This document shows positions 25,801 to 35,918 of a DNA stretch of 64,000 nt, in pieces. The position numbers and the translations under genes were made by a program. The notes under the pieces were generated by a model. The model saw only the letters and a list, made by a program, of their open reading frames with translations. It did not search any database and had not been told where the DNA came from. Each line of letters opens with the position of its first letter. Within the stretch, counting starts at the first letter, position 1. Source of the stretch: Labyrinthula sp. Ha (lineage: Eukaryota; Sar; Bigyra; Labyrinthulida; Labyrinthulaceae); the NCBI GenBank assembly GCA_015227615.1, contig JAALGZ010000055.1, positions 1-64,000 on the forward strand. Direction: 5' to 3'.

Positions 25801-27542
25801 ACTTCTAAAGTATTCCCCAAAGTTTCCAGTTAGTTTGTAATATGACCAATAAACATGTTCATACACTTACAACAGGACAATTAATTTGAAACACCCACAT
25901 TCAACGTTAAGTTTTAAAACAAAACTAGGAAATGAGAACACTGGTTATACAAGCCGTCCCTGATTCTTCAAAGAAACAATTCATAATTGTTCTCCCTCTC
26001 GAAGTCACTTTTCTTTAAGTGAATACACTCATCAGAGCAAATTGACCAGAAACTCTAGCTATAAATGCAGTGGCTTTGCCTACATTCATATATATATATA
26101 GCCACCCAAATCAGTCTATTATTGGTGGAATTGTGAAACTTACACGTGTACAAGCTCTTGAAACTAGAAAATTTGAGATCTTAGTGCTACAAGAGAAAAT
26201 CAAATGGTAGATAACATTAATCTAAAACTCTGTACTTTGTACAGTGGCTACTAAAATATAGTTCATCTAGATAAAACTGAATGTGATACACCCAGTTATT
26301 TTGTATCTACCCCTACAACATATACTCTTAGATAGTTCTGAAAATCAATTGGCACAAGTAAATATAATCAACAACATTTCCTAAATTCGTAAATCTTAAA
26401 CATTTTGATGTGCGACTCATACTAGATTGCCATGGCTATATAATACTAATCAATGGATAAATGAAGAAGTTATTTTCAACGCATGAACCAAACTAAATAT
26501 CCCAATAGTTACCATGAAAGTTGAACTATATAATTAGCTTGCATGATGACTAGGATCTTGATGTTGAAAGCTGCTATTCATCTGGTTTTTTACTTTTCTT
26601 AGTAGATATATTATGAAATTTTTAGTGAATATACAAAAAAATATTTCCACAGCTGAATCATGCGTGTTTTCTATTCTATACAACATTTAAGTCTTAGCGC
26701 TCATTTAAGCTCATTTACTACAGAAGAACTTGACACAAGGGATGTCTATGCTTCTAAATTATTAGCAGTAATAAATAAAGATTTTTTAATATTCCGTATC
26801 GTTTTAATATCGGAGATGAAATATGTAAACCAGACCTAAAAGCAAACCACCTTATTCCAGTCCAAAACAAAGCGCTCTTCTTAGCATGAAAAAAGATACT
26901 AGAGTTGCTGTTTAAAGTTCGAAAAGAATGGAAATTCTTCTCAAGCTTCAAGGTAAAACCATTATTTTGGGCATTGTTTGAGAAATATTTATTTCATTCA
27001 TTGACAATGAACTAGTACTATAAAATACTCTGATATTAGTGATAAGAGTATCTAACCAACCCTCGTGGGAATGAGTAAAGGATAACAATTGAAACCAACT
27101 GATAATGGGTGCTTTCCCAAAATCCAAAAGCAAGTATTGGAATTCCCAATATTAAACTAAATGGAAACTTGATAAATATCTCCTGCACAGAGCTCAAGTT
27201 CCATTTTACAAGACCAAGTGACGCTGTTAATATTGAGTCAATTGAAGTACTTAAGTAAATCGCAACATCTACTAAGACCATTTTCCAGTATCCCATTTTT
27301 ATTCTTAATCAAATTTGTACATTTTTGTCTCTAATTCACCACTAAGCAATCAAAACGATATTAATCAAGACTCCCATAATTAGAACTCTATCTAGAAAAA
27401 TGATATAATAATAAATAGGAATACGTAAACTTTCGAGACTATGCCCAAAATGCATCAGAACTGGAACGCGTAATTATATCATATTTATCTGGAATTAACA
27501 AAGATAACTGTTTTATAACGCAGCAATTCTCCTTGCCTCTTG
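22801..27542. other. AT-rich desert with decayed fragments
   Basis: No intact gene. Around 24200-24340 (plus) a short stretch weakly resembles the start of a Ty1/copia-type reverse transcriptase region; if real it is a very old, heavily broken fossil. Around 26750-27300 (minus) three hydrophobic frames lie close together (listed separately). A (TA)n run sits at 26089-26100. Confidence 0.45.
26754..27296 (-). pseudogene. Hydrophobic gene remnant or unresolved multi-exon gene
   Basis: Three overlapping or adjoining minus-strand frames (27296-27036, 27133-26948, 26951-26754) have protein-like composition. The first starts at an ATG (MGYWKMVLVD) and has a long hydrophobic segment (FPFSLILGIPILAFGFW). 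An intron-like segment with GT...CAG ends (about 31 nt, ending in ctaatatcag) could link the first two frames, in keeping with the tiny introns proved elsewhere in the window, but the second junction is unconvincing. No family could be assigned. It lies about 250 bp upstream of the RecQ gene, divergently oriented. Confidence 0.25.
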
Positions 27543-30140
27543 ATGCGAACAAACTATGCAGCAGCAAAACAGCGATTTAAAGAAAACAAGCTTAGATCAA
27601 AGAATTTTTTAACCAAGAGACAAATATCTGAAACTCAACCTGCTAATAATCAGAAAGAACACAAGGACAATTCAACAGCCCTAGAGGCTGCAGGCTGGGG
27701 AGACTTGAAAGATGAGTTTATTTCTTCCCTAAAGCAACCAGATAAAGAATGTTCACCATCAAAAATAAAATCAGCAGAAGTAATAACTTTAGTTTCTCCT
27801 CCAAAGAAGCCAAAAGTTTGCTTTTCAAGTGAGAAAGAAAACTGTGGGTCAAGTGCAAACCTGAGCAAGTGCTCAACCATACTTGCCAAGGGTAAAGAAA
27901 ATTATTTTGGACATCCATCAATTACCTGGGAAGATTTAAGCAAGCTGAACCGTGAGTTTTTCAACTATGACTCGTTTCGTGCAGGTCAAGAAGAAGTGAT
28001 TCAAGGAATTTTGCTGAAGAGAGATTGTTTTGTTCTGATGCCTACAGGAGCAGGAAAGTCACACTGCTTTCAGATTCCCTCTTTGGTTCCAGAACTGCAT
28101 AAAAAAAATACCTTTAAAGGAGTTACTGTTGTCATTTCTCCCCTTGTGTCCTTAATTCATGATCAAGTTTTTCAATTAAAGGAAAAGAACATTTGCGCTG
28201 AGGCTTTGATAGGAACGAAATCTGATATGAAAGTTTCAGCTGCTTCTATTTATAGTGATTTGCATGCAGGAAATATCCGACTATTATACGTAACCCCGGA
28301 AAAACTAGGACAAAGTCAAAGCTTTAATGAACTCTTGAGGAAACTATCTCAAAAAGGTTTGATAAACTTCTTTGTTATTGACGAGGCGCATTGTGTCTCC
28401 CAATGGGGACATGATTTTCGTCCCGATTATTCAAAGCTTGGAATGTTGAAAATTAATTTTCCGTCTATTCCAGTAATGGCGCTTACTGCAACAGCTAATT
28501 CTCGAACAATCAGTGATGTTATTAGAGTCCTAAACCTAAGGTCTCCAGTTAGAGTAACTCTAAGTTTCAACAGGCCTAACATTCATTATCGTGTCGTAAA
28601 AAAGTATAAACCTATTGACTTTATTCAAAATTATTTAAAGCGGCAAGAGAACTATAAGAAATGTGGAATTATCTATTGCCTTTCACGCCAAGAAGCTAAG
28701 AACGTTTGCAACGCATTGAATAAATCCTTTGAGAGGCTCGTACCTCAGGGAGGTACACCAGAGCAAATTTGCACCCTCTATCATGCAGGGCTAAGTCCAA
28801 AAGCTCGTAGTTCGAATCAGAACTCTTGGATGAGCGGTAAGACGCCAGTTGTGGCTGCTACTGTAGCTTTTGGTATGGGAATTAATAAAGCTGATGTGAG
28901 GTTTGTGATTCACTTTTCGCTTCCAAAAAGCATGAACAATTTTTACCAAGAAAGTGGTCGTGCCGGTAGAGATGGACTGACAGCCAATAGTATTGTCTTA
29001 TATAATTATAGGGACAAAATTCGGGTGGAAAAATTAATTAGGAGAGGCAAACTTGAAGGAAAGAAATATTCAAAACCTAAAACTATTAATCTCCAAATGG
29101 AAAATCTGAAACAGATTGCACAATTCTGTACAAATGAAACCGAGTGCCGAAGGAAACAAATCCTACAGTATTTTGGGGAAAAATTCAACGCTTCCAGTTG
29201 TTCCAAAACTTGTGATAACTGTTTAGCAGAAGGTACAAAGGAAGAGGTTGATGTGACCGAAACTGCAAGAAAAATTTATTCGTTTCTTGCAATGTGTCAT
29301 TCAAGGAAGTTCAAAATTACAATGTCTCAAACCATTTCGATCCTGCAAGGTAACAAATTAACTGTGCCAATATCCAAATTTCGCTCTAGCAACGTGAAAG
29401 TGTTTGATAGCTATTTTAATTCTTTAAGGGGCGCTAGTAAAGCAATCCTTGAGAGAATATTCCAAGAGCTGCTTTTTAAGGGGTTTGTTGGAGAGAATCA
29501 AATAAAAAATAGAGCTGGATATCATACAGTTTATGTTCAGCCAAAAAAAGAATTAACGGGGAAAATAGTTTATGTTCAAAATAGATTAAAAGGAAAACCC
29601 AAACCAATTGAGACAAGGAAAATATCAGTACCCCCTCTAGACAGTTTTATCTATGCTAATGCATCTGAACAACCTATAGAGAACAAAATGAACGTTCCAG
29701 AAAAGGTTAATCAGAGTGAAGTTTCTTCTTTGGAAGATGAATTTTGTCCCAGGCTAGCCGAAGGCTATACTGAGATTTTGGAGAAACTGCTCCATCTTAA
29801 GGCGAAAGAGATTTTTCTTGAAAAAGGTTTGAGAAAATATAAGTTGCGACCGTGGTCGAAGAGCAGTGATATAGTACCTGAAAACATTGTCACGTCTATT
29901 AAAGAATTATCATACAGGTGTCCTACAAGCGAGCAGGAACTTAAAAAGGTTGAAAGCTTTAGAAAAAGTGAACACTTCAACGCATTGAGTGGCTCCTTTC
30001 TTAAAGTTACTAAGAGTGTTGCGGAGCTGTCCCCGACCATAGAAATTTTCAGAGCAACTGATCCGCAAGAAATAGATCTATGCTATTCAAGTGAAGACGA
30101 GGAGTGTGACAATGAGCTGGAAATAGTTGACATAACCTAG
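27543..30140 (+). CDS. RecQ-family DNA helicase (BLM/Sgs1-like)
   Basis: 865 residues, single exon. The helicase core runs from about residue 125: motif 0 ([11 protein letters not shown]), Walker [15 protein letters not shown] (about 164-177), [28 protein letters not shown] (DEAH near 279-282; this is the RecQ signature aromatic-rich loop), ALTATA, then domain 2 with [15 protein letters not shown] and [10 protein letters not shown] (arginine finger motif). A RecQ C-terminal zinc site follows (C-x6-C...C-x3-C-x2-C, about 528-560), then a winged-helix-like region. The N-terminal ~120 residues are polar and unconserved-looking. The C-terminal ~200 residues end in an acidic patch; no clear HRDC domain was seen. 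By family knowledge it unwinds 3'-5' at recombination and replication intermediates in the nucleus. ATG at 27543 is the first in-frame ATG. Its stop overlaps that of the convergent glycosyltransferase gene. Confidence 0.95.
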   Translation: MRTNYAAAKQRFKENKLRSKNFLTKRQISETQPANNQKEHKDNSTALEAAGWGDLKDEFISSLKQPDKECSPSKIKSAEVITLVSPPKKPKVCFSSEKENCGSSANLSKCSTILAKGKENYFGHPSITWEDLSKLNREFFNYDSFRAGQEEVIQGILLKRDCFVLMPTGAGKSHCFQIPSLVPELHKKNTFKGVTVVISPLVSLIHDQVFQLKEKNICAEALIGTKSDMKVSAASIYSDLHAGNIRLLYVTPEKLGQSQSFNELLRKLSQKGLINFFVIDEAHCVSQWGHDFRPDYSKLGMLKINFPSIPVMALTATANSRTISDVIRVLNLRSPVRVTLSFNRPNIHYRVVKKYKPIDFIQNYLKRQENYKKCGIIYCLSRQEAKNVCNALNKSFERLVPQGGTPEQICTLYHAGLSPKARSSNQNSWMSGKTPVVAATVAFGMGINKADVRFVIHFSLPKSMNNFYQESGRAGRDGLTANSIVLYNYRDKIRVEKLIRRGKLEGKKYSKPKTINLQMENLKQIAQFCTNETECRRKQILQYFGEKFNASSCSKTCDNCLAEGTKEEVDVTETARKIYSFLAMCHSRKFKITMSQTISILQGNKLTVPISKFRSSNVKVFDSYFNSLRGASKAILERIFQELLFKGFVGENQIKNRAGYHTVYVQPKKELTGKIVYVQNRLKGKPKPIETRKISVPPLDSFIYANASEQPIENKMNVPEKVNQSEVSSLEDEFCPRLAEGYTEILEKLLHLKAKEIFLEKGLRKYKLRPWSKSSDIVPENIVTSIKELSYRCPTSEQELKKVESFRKSEHFNALSGSFLKVTKSVAELSPTIEIFRATDPQEIDLCYSSEDEECDNELEIVDIT

Positions 30141-31915
30141 TTCATTTTCTTGTAATATAAAGCCTCCGGGAATCGGCCAACATTCTTTTTATGCGCAAAA
30201 GGTAGGTCGACTGAAATGTAGGGAGGATAGTACCCTTTCTTAGCAAGCATGAGCTCATATGCAACCCATGCTACTGAACTAGCAAATGAACCAACGAAGG
30301 CATCACAGCTACTTATCCCCCAAATGTCAGTTGCAATATCGAGAACAAGCTCTGGATTGTTGAATTCCTTTCTTACATCAACACCATGTTCATCCCCATG
30401 TTCGTAGAGAAAGCGGTCTATCTTTTGGTAAACAAACTTATATCCATGCTTTTCGTATTCATGAGTATCAGATATAACTTTCTCATCATCAGTTGCTATA
30501 AATATTTGATCATACTTACCATACTTAGCCTCCAGTTTCTGAACAGCTTTCATGAAAGCATCCAAGTCGAGGCAAGTTCTGTGAGTTTGGTATTTATCGT
30601 GGCACGAATCCCCATGCCTAACATGCATGCCAACACTCCTCTTCCCACTACTAAAACCAGACTTGCTTAATCGACGCTCAATTTCTGGCAATTGTGGTGC
30701 ATCCTTATGCAAGAAATAAAGGTAGTGTGCATGCTCCCAAAGAAAACCCCATTTCACCCTCAACTCCGTTGGTTTTACATGGATCCTGTTCCCCGAATTT
30801 GTGCCTGGATTCACTTCAGCTGGTGCAAGTTGACTGAAGTAGACATCATCACCTTCACGGACAGCGGCTCTTATATCAGGAGCTGTAGCTTCCCACACAT
30901 CTTTATGATGACGTCTCCTGGGTACTTTCTCAAAATCAAACGAAGAGTAAGGGGCGCAACCAGTATAAGCGCCGTTTCTACTTGGCATAAAACCTTTATC
31001 GCATTCACATCGACCAGTACTTGAATTATATCTTCCATACGGTTCACACACCTGGTTAAGAGACATCACTTGTCTATGATCACTGTTATCATAATATACG
31101 AGAATATTTTCTTGTGCTACATCATCTATAGAACAAGTTCTTGATAAAGGTGATAATATACAGGACCAAGATTTTCCGCACTCTACATCAGAAAACCTGT
31201 ACTTACTATTTGAGGTAAGCACAGGAACCTTATTTGCCCAATGGTCACCAGCATTCCAGGTGAAAACGTAGAGGTTGTATGCGTACCCGTGATGTAACCA
31301 ACCTAGAAGGTTCCACTTGAGTGTATTTTCTTTTATCGCCTTTGATAGATCTCGATTTGAATAAAGGGAAGTATCAATGTTGCGTGTTTCAAACCCGTTT
31401 GAGTCGAAACCTGTTTTCCAAGTGGGTTTAACTGGATCTCCATACTGCAGGTTGTTACAATCCAAAGGATTTTGAATCTTTTGTATTTGATTAAATGCAT
31501 AATTCCTGTCCTTAATCCATTCCTCGTTTTGTTCCTGTGAAACACACTCTAGGAGTTCAGTGTTAGGCAAGTATTCATTCTCACTGCGCAAATCGTGTTC
31601 ACAAAGTACAGAGGACGCTTCTGCTTGGAAAGATGTGGGAAGTTTATTTATTTCACTACATCTGTATCTAATAATGTTAGTACAATACTTTTGCGTGTTA
31701 GAGTTCTTTAAGTTCTTCTTCAGAGCACCTACATCATGACTTTGTGATTGTTTCTCATTAATAGAAATGAAATATCCAAGAGAAAGGAAAGTCACCATTG
31801 ATATTGATAAAAAAATAAATAATACAGCAACCAGTAAGAAGACGTTATGTTTGCGTCGAAATCGGCCTCTAGTTTTTCGTTTAGCATCATATTTGCTACC
31901 TGCTTTACGCAACAT
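30137..31915 (-). CDS. Golgi type II membrane protein, GT23-like alpha-1,6-fucosyltransferase, with EGF-like segment
   Basis: 592 residues. The basic cytosolic start ([22 protein letters not shown]) and a single membrane helix at about 26-50 give the usual Golgi glycosyltransferase topology. A luminal stem follows, then a cysteine-rich EGF-like half-domain around 288-320 (CEPYGRY...GRCECDKGF...GC). The C-terminal catalytic part has GT23/FUT8-type motifs: VGMHVRHGD (about 428; family G.HVRRTD), IFIATDD (about 467) and [20 protein letters not shown] (about 523; family ILDI..L...DF.VCTFSS.V). It probably transfers fucose from GDP-fucose to a glycan core or protein; the acceptor is not predictable. 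An EGF-like segment just before the catalytic domain is unusual for FUT8. Single exon; ATG at 31915. It is tail-to-tail with RecQ, sharing CTAG at 30137-30140. Confidence 0.8.
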   Translation of the reverse strand: MLRKAGSKYDAKRKTRGRFRRKHNVFLLVAVLFIFLSISMVTFLSLGYFISINEKQSQSHDVGALKKNLKNSNTQKYCTNIIRYRCSEINKLPTSFQAEASSVLCEHDLRSENEYLPNTELLECVSQEQNEEWIKDRNYAFNQIQKIQNPLDCNNLQYGDPVKPTWKTGFDSNGFETRNIDTSLYSNRDLSKAIKENTLKWNLLGWLHHGYAYNLYVFTWNAGDHWANKVPVLTSNSKYRFSDVECGKSWSCILSPLSRTCSIDDVAQENILVYYDNSDHRQVMSLNQVCEPYGRYNSSTGRCECDKGFMPSRNGAYTGCAPYSSFDFEKVPRRRHHKDVWEATAPDIRAAVREGDDVYFSQLAPAEVNPGTNSGNRIHVKPTELRVKWGFLWEHAHYLYFLHKDAPQLPEIERRLSKSGFSSGKRSVGMHVRHGDSCHDKYQTHRTCLDLDAFMKAVQKLEAKYGKYDQIFIATDDEKVISDTHEYEKHGYKFVYQKIDRFLYEHGDEHGVDVRKEFNNPELVLDIATDIWGISSCDAFVGSFASSVAWVAYELMLAKKGYYPPYISVDLPFAHKKNVGRFPEALYYKKMN

Positions 31916-34601
31916 GTTGATTCAGTTTCTGCAGTAATGTTGCATTGCATTCTAGTTTCCTGATAACATTGTGACGAAATGTATAGTTTGAGATTAAGTC
32001 TTGAGTTTGACAGAAAGCCAATCGCGGTTGGGTATTAAACTTGTTATACTTTTATTTTATTCTAACCCAAAATATATCAATAGTTTATTTATGGTTTCTG
32101 GTGTGGTGTTGTAGTGTATGATGAAGATTCAGCCATGGTCATGGTATTGTAATATTCAGCCAGTTTGTTTGGCTGATAAAGAAATAAATGAGCTCTTATA
32201 GTAATACTTATTATTAAATTGTGGTTGAAGATGATCTTTTTATAATATTGAAGTTTAATAAAGTTATATGGGGTAGCAGATGTCCTAGTGTGTAGTGCTT
32301 GAACTCCAATAATTATTTCATTAACTTCTGATGAAGGAAAGAAGCTTTTAATTTGACATTTAAACTCTGATCGAGAGCAATGCTAAGATATAATGTTTTT
32401 TATTACTTTTTCTAAGAGTGAAATCCACAACATTAATTTGGTAAGATCTCCGCTATACTCAATTAGATTCCATCGTTGAAGCAGAGAAGTTTGGATATGT
32501 CAATGCAATTATCGTAGACTTAGATCTTCTTCCTAATTCTTTATCACCTAGTAAAGTTATTCATTTTACTTCAATACTACTACAAGTTCTTAGATATCTA
32601 CATATGCTTTTAGTTTCTTGAAATAGAGAACGGGTGGTACTGAAAAATAGGGTGATTAGAGTAAGTGCCCGCGCTACAGCTTCAGTTCCATGCCTTGGCT
32701 GTTATGATAAGGAGCTCAACTTTTTCTTAACTGGTAAGCAACAAAATATATAATTGCAAACTATACTTATTATCCTCTGTTAAATTACTATCTAACTTGA
32801 ACATCTTTCCCGATGGTCTGCGCCTTAGATACGTAGAAACTTGGGCCGGAAAATAACTAGAGATCTTTCTAAGTAACTCGTATTTAGATCATGCTTTTAG
32901 AATATAGAGTTCAAAGGTTTCTTCAGGTTAGAAGGATTACGGAATGTATTAACACTATTTTTCCTACTTGGATAGTACCATGCTATCATAACGCTTGTGG
33001 GGCAGTTGTTTTATGCTCAGTAAAATTCTTCCAGTAACCACGCAGATTTTCTGTAGCTCAAGTGCTGACTTTACAGATTACATGTAGCGTTCTCATTCTA
33101 AGGTTCACCATGAATCTTGGGTTTAAGAATACCTCTCGTTACTAAGAATATAACTTATGAGAGATTTGTTCTCCTCTTTTTTATTAATGGTGAGTAAGGA
33201 TCAGGTTTACTTATTGCTGATTCCTTAATAAGTGTTTTCACTATGTTTCTCTAATTGATAATGTTTCATTCATGTGAAATTATTTTGACATATTGCGGGT
33301 AAAATCTGCTTAGCAATACAAGACTAGGCTATATTTCTAGGGGACTTAGTGATAAAGAAAACATTTCATTGTTTCAACGCATAAAAGCTATCATCATATG
33401 GGCCAGGTTTTCCATTCGTATCATATTCCTAAACTATTACTGGGCCATAAAGCCAGTTTTGAAGGTTTTCATATGCGATGAAACTTTTTTTAGTCATATG
33501 ATTCAATTTCAAATTTATAATTAATTTCCAATCAACGTAAAACCAAAAAGTTGGATGCTAATCTCAATTCTCTTATTGATAATAAGAATCAAAATGGTTT
33601 TATATTATCTAATAATAAACTTTGCCAAATCCGATCCCTACAAGTGAAACCTCTTTGGAAACAGATTGTTGGCACAAATCAAAGCGATCACATCCTGTAT
33701 ATGTATTTTCTGGTTAGCATTTTTGCCAAAGTTCATCTTGGGTATTGCATAACCGAATACAGTATGATAAAACTCTACATGTCTTGTTTATTGATAGGTA
33801 TCCTTCTTATACTATATTTTAACCTTCTTTGTCACTTGATGTACAAATTTATAATATTTCTTCAGTAAATCAATGGAAAAGTATCAAAATTGGGGTGTAA
33901 AAGATAGAAAATCCCATATAGTGGCTTCCCATCGAAACATAAAAAAAATAAGATTCTTCCATTTGCCAGTGAATAATAGTTAGTTGCAAATGGGGCTGCG
34001 ACATATATGGGGTACCATATTGGATTCTTCCATAGTCTTGCACTTAAACTTTTGATTACCATATCTTGCGAGAGATCAATTCGGATGGCAAGTTAACCTG
34101 AAGCAAAATCTGTGAAAGTGTTATACAATGTTTAGATATATAATATTGACTTTAAAGTAATTTTACAAGAATTATTCTTTACCAGATACGTAAAAGTTTA
34201 TTTTTTAGAGGACAATTCATTAGCTGTTTTCCTCTGCTAATTAAAGAAATTATTTAATGCTTTGAAAACATGGTACACAAGAATGGAATGAACGGAAACA
34301 GTTCTCATTACTTTTCTAATCAGGGTCTTTAAAAGTTGAGTTCAACATTAACCCCAACATATATCAGCTATGGATACTTTCCCGAGGAAGATTGAGACCA
34401 AATAGGCTTAAGATACCTATATTCCTCTTACTACTCATAAGCGTGGCATAAATACTGATTTCTTCCTAGAGGCTTTAACTTAAAGAGATTACCTAATACA
34501 GAGAGAATACAAAGCTTTTTTCATGATTTTTTATCTTATGTTGGTATTTTTCAGCTCTGTTAGCCATCTCAATTCAGTTTGTTACAATATTTCCTTTCTC
34601 T
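31916..34601. other. Intergenic region, nothing recognised
   Basis: AT-rich. The longest frames (33551-33868 plus, 33862-34062 minus) show no motif and start or end in low-complexity sequence. The first few hundred bases must hold the 5' region of the glycosyltransferase gene. Confidence 0.5.
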
Positions 34602-35506
34602 CTACATTGTCCCAGTTCTGTCCCCAAAGAACATCGTTTTTAGCCTACTGCAAATGGTCTTGCTTTTCTTCCATCCGTCATTTGCATCTTGGAAGTTTAA
34701 CGCTTCTTCTTTTTCCTTGCGCTTTACCATTATATTTTCCCAAGTTGTTGTACCAAGTGTGGCCTCTTGAAGTTTTTGCTGCAATAGAAAAACAGGGTAT
34801 GCTAGCATTGGATACCTAGATGGTAATGATTAAAAGGTTCATTTTACTTTCTTGAGAGTTCTTTAAATTCCTTAAAATCAATGAGCCCATCACCTGATTG
34901 ATCAACTTCCTTTAGTGCGGAGTAGAAGTTTCCAGAATACATTCGCTTGTGACTATTTAGATCGAGGCACATTTTCTGGAACTCCTGCTCATCCAAGGTA
35001 CCAGATCCATCTTCATCAAAAGAGTCAAAAAAGAACCGTAAAATATCCTCCTTGGAGAACATGCAATAAGTTCCCATTACCAAAACGAACTCATTAAAAT
35101 CAATTTTGCCACTTTGATCACTGTCCACCAAATCAAAAACAGCTCTAAGTATAAATGACTCAGGCTCACGTAACAGCCGTGAAAACTCAGAGAACTCTAT
35201 CTCCCCACTCTGGCTAAGGTTAAAAAAGCTGGAAGAGGTACTCCTCGTCATATTTTTGAAATTTATACTTGAGACTTTTAACTTCATACTCCGAGACTAA
35301 ATTAAACAAACATGCATTAGTACGGCCAAGTTCGTTAACAAGCTTAAGACTCTGCTCATTCAGTACGAGCTGAACATTCTTCAATCCTAGGGTATAAAAC
35401 CAAGAAAATCCTCACTCAAGTCACCAAATGTTTTCATTTTAGTTAATAACCCAGGCTCATGTGACAAATCTTTAAAAGTCACTGTAAAGTTCTGTGGCTG
35501 AATCAT
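34602..35506 (-). CDS. Four-EF-hand calcium-binding protein (calcineurin-B/CBL-like), four exons
   Basis: Exons on the minus strand: 35506-35416, 35386-35242, 35213-34848, 34815-34602. They join to 272 codons, giving 271 residues. The introns (29, 28 and 32 nt) are inferred because each removal restores a family motif. Splicing at 35214-35241 completes EF loop 1 (DEDQSGEIEFSE), and splicing at 34816-34847 joins KELSRK to YPMLAYPVFLLQQ, an aromatic/proline segment I recall following EF hands in this type of protein. Loops 2-4 are DSDQSGKIDFNE, DEDGSGTLDEQE and DQSGDGLIDFKE; all have acidic residues at positions 1 and 12 and glycine at 6, so all four should bind calcium. The ~70-residue N-terminal extension has no known motif. 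The ATG at 35506 follows an in-frame stop. It is likely a calcium sensor; the partner is unknown. It is divergent from the STAND gene, 412 bp away. Confidence 0.85.
34816..34847 (-). other. Intron 3 of the EF-hand gene, 32 nt
   Basis: Begins gtaaaatg, ends ttaccatctag. Its removal shifts reading away from a TAA just past the last EF hand and continues into a 70-codon C-terminal exon (YPMLAYPVF...). Confidence 0.8.
35214..35241 (-). other. Intron 2 of the EF-hand gene, 28 nt
   Basis: Begins gtacctc, ends ttaaccttag. Without removal the first EF-hand loop is destroyed; with removal it reads as a perfect 12-residue loop. Confidence 0.85.
35387..35415 (-). other. Intron 1 of the EF-hand gene, 29 nt
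   Basis: Begins gtgagga, ends tataccctag. It contains the in-frame stop that would otherwise cut off the first exon. Support is frame continuity only. Confidence 0.7.
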
Positions 35507-35918
35507 TACGTAACAACGGAAGAATGCACACCTTCACTAAAGAGTTAAAAACCATGACCTAAAGCAAACCTAAAAATAAGCACCTTTTGAACCTCTTGTT
35601 GATACATCTAGTCTTCTAACCACCCAGTAGAGGCTGGGGAACACCTTTCACACCTTGGTTCTTTTGGTTCTATTCACAAGAAGCCTTGTGTAACCATAGG
35701 AATCCTCTTAATGTCCTTGGTGGTCCTATATTATTCCATTTGTACCTTTTCTACCCACTATATTTCGGTAACACTGTAAATTTTAGAAGCATATTGCAAT
35801 AAACGCAGTCCCAACTCCATCGGGTAAAATTCTCGCAAAGAGCCATCTCTGCAAAATAAACATTTTTCATTTTGTTGAATTTGATCCGTTTAATATCATA
35901 TTAGGTTAAATTGAAGAA
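35507..35918. promoter_or_regulatory. Divergent promoter region (EF-hand gene / STAND gene)
   Basis: 412 bp between the two start codons must hold both 5' regions. A CT/GG-mixed segment near 35640-35700 is less AT-rich than the surroundings. No defined motif could be assigned. Confidence 0.4.

Noticed and set aside
27036-27296. ABC-transporter membrane domain
   Set aside because: The hydrophobic stretch loosely recalls one, but no coupling helix, nucleotide-binding domain or second membrane block is present nearby.
34602-34808. Separate small minus-strand gene next to the EF-hand gene
   Set aside because: A 32-nt intron (34816-34847) joins it in frame to the EF-hand gene, giving KYPMLAYPVF directly after EF hand 4, so it is the last exon of that gene.
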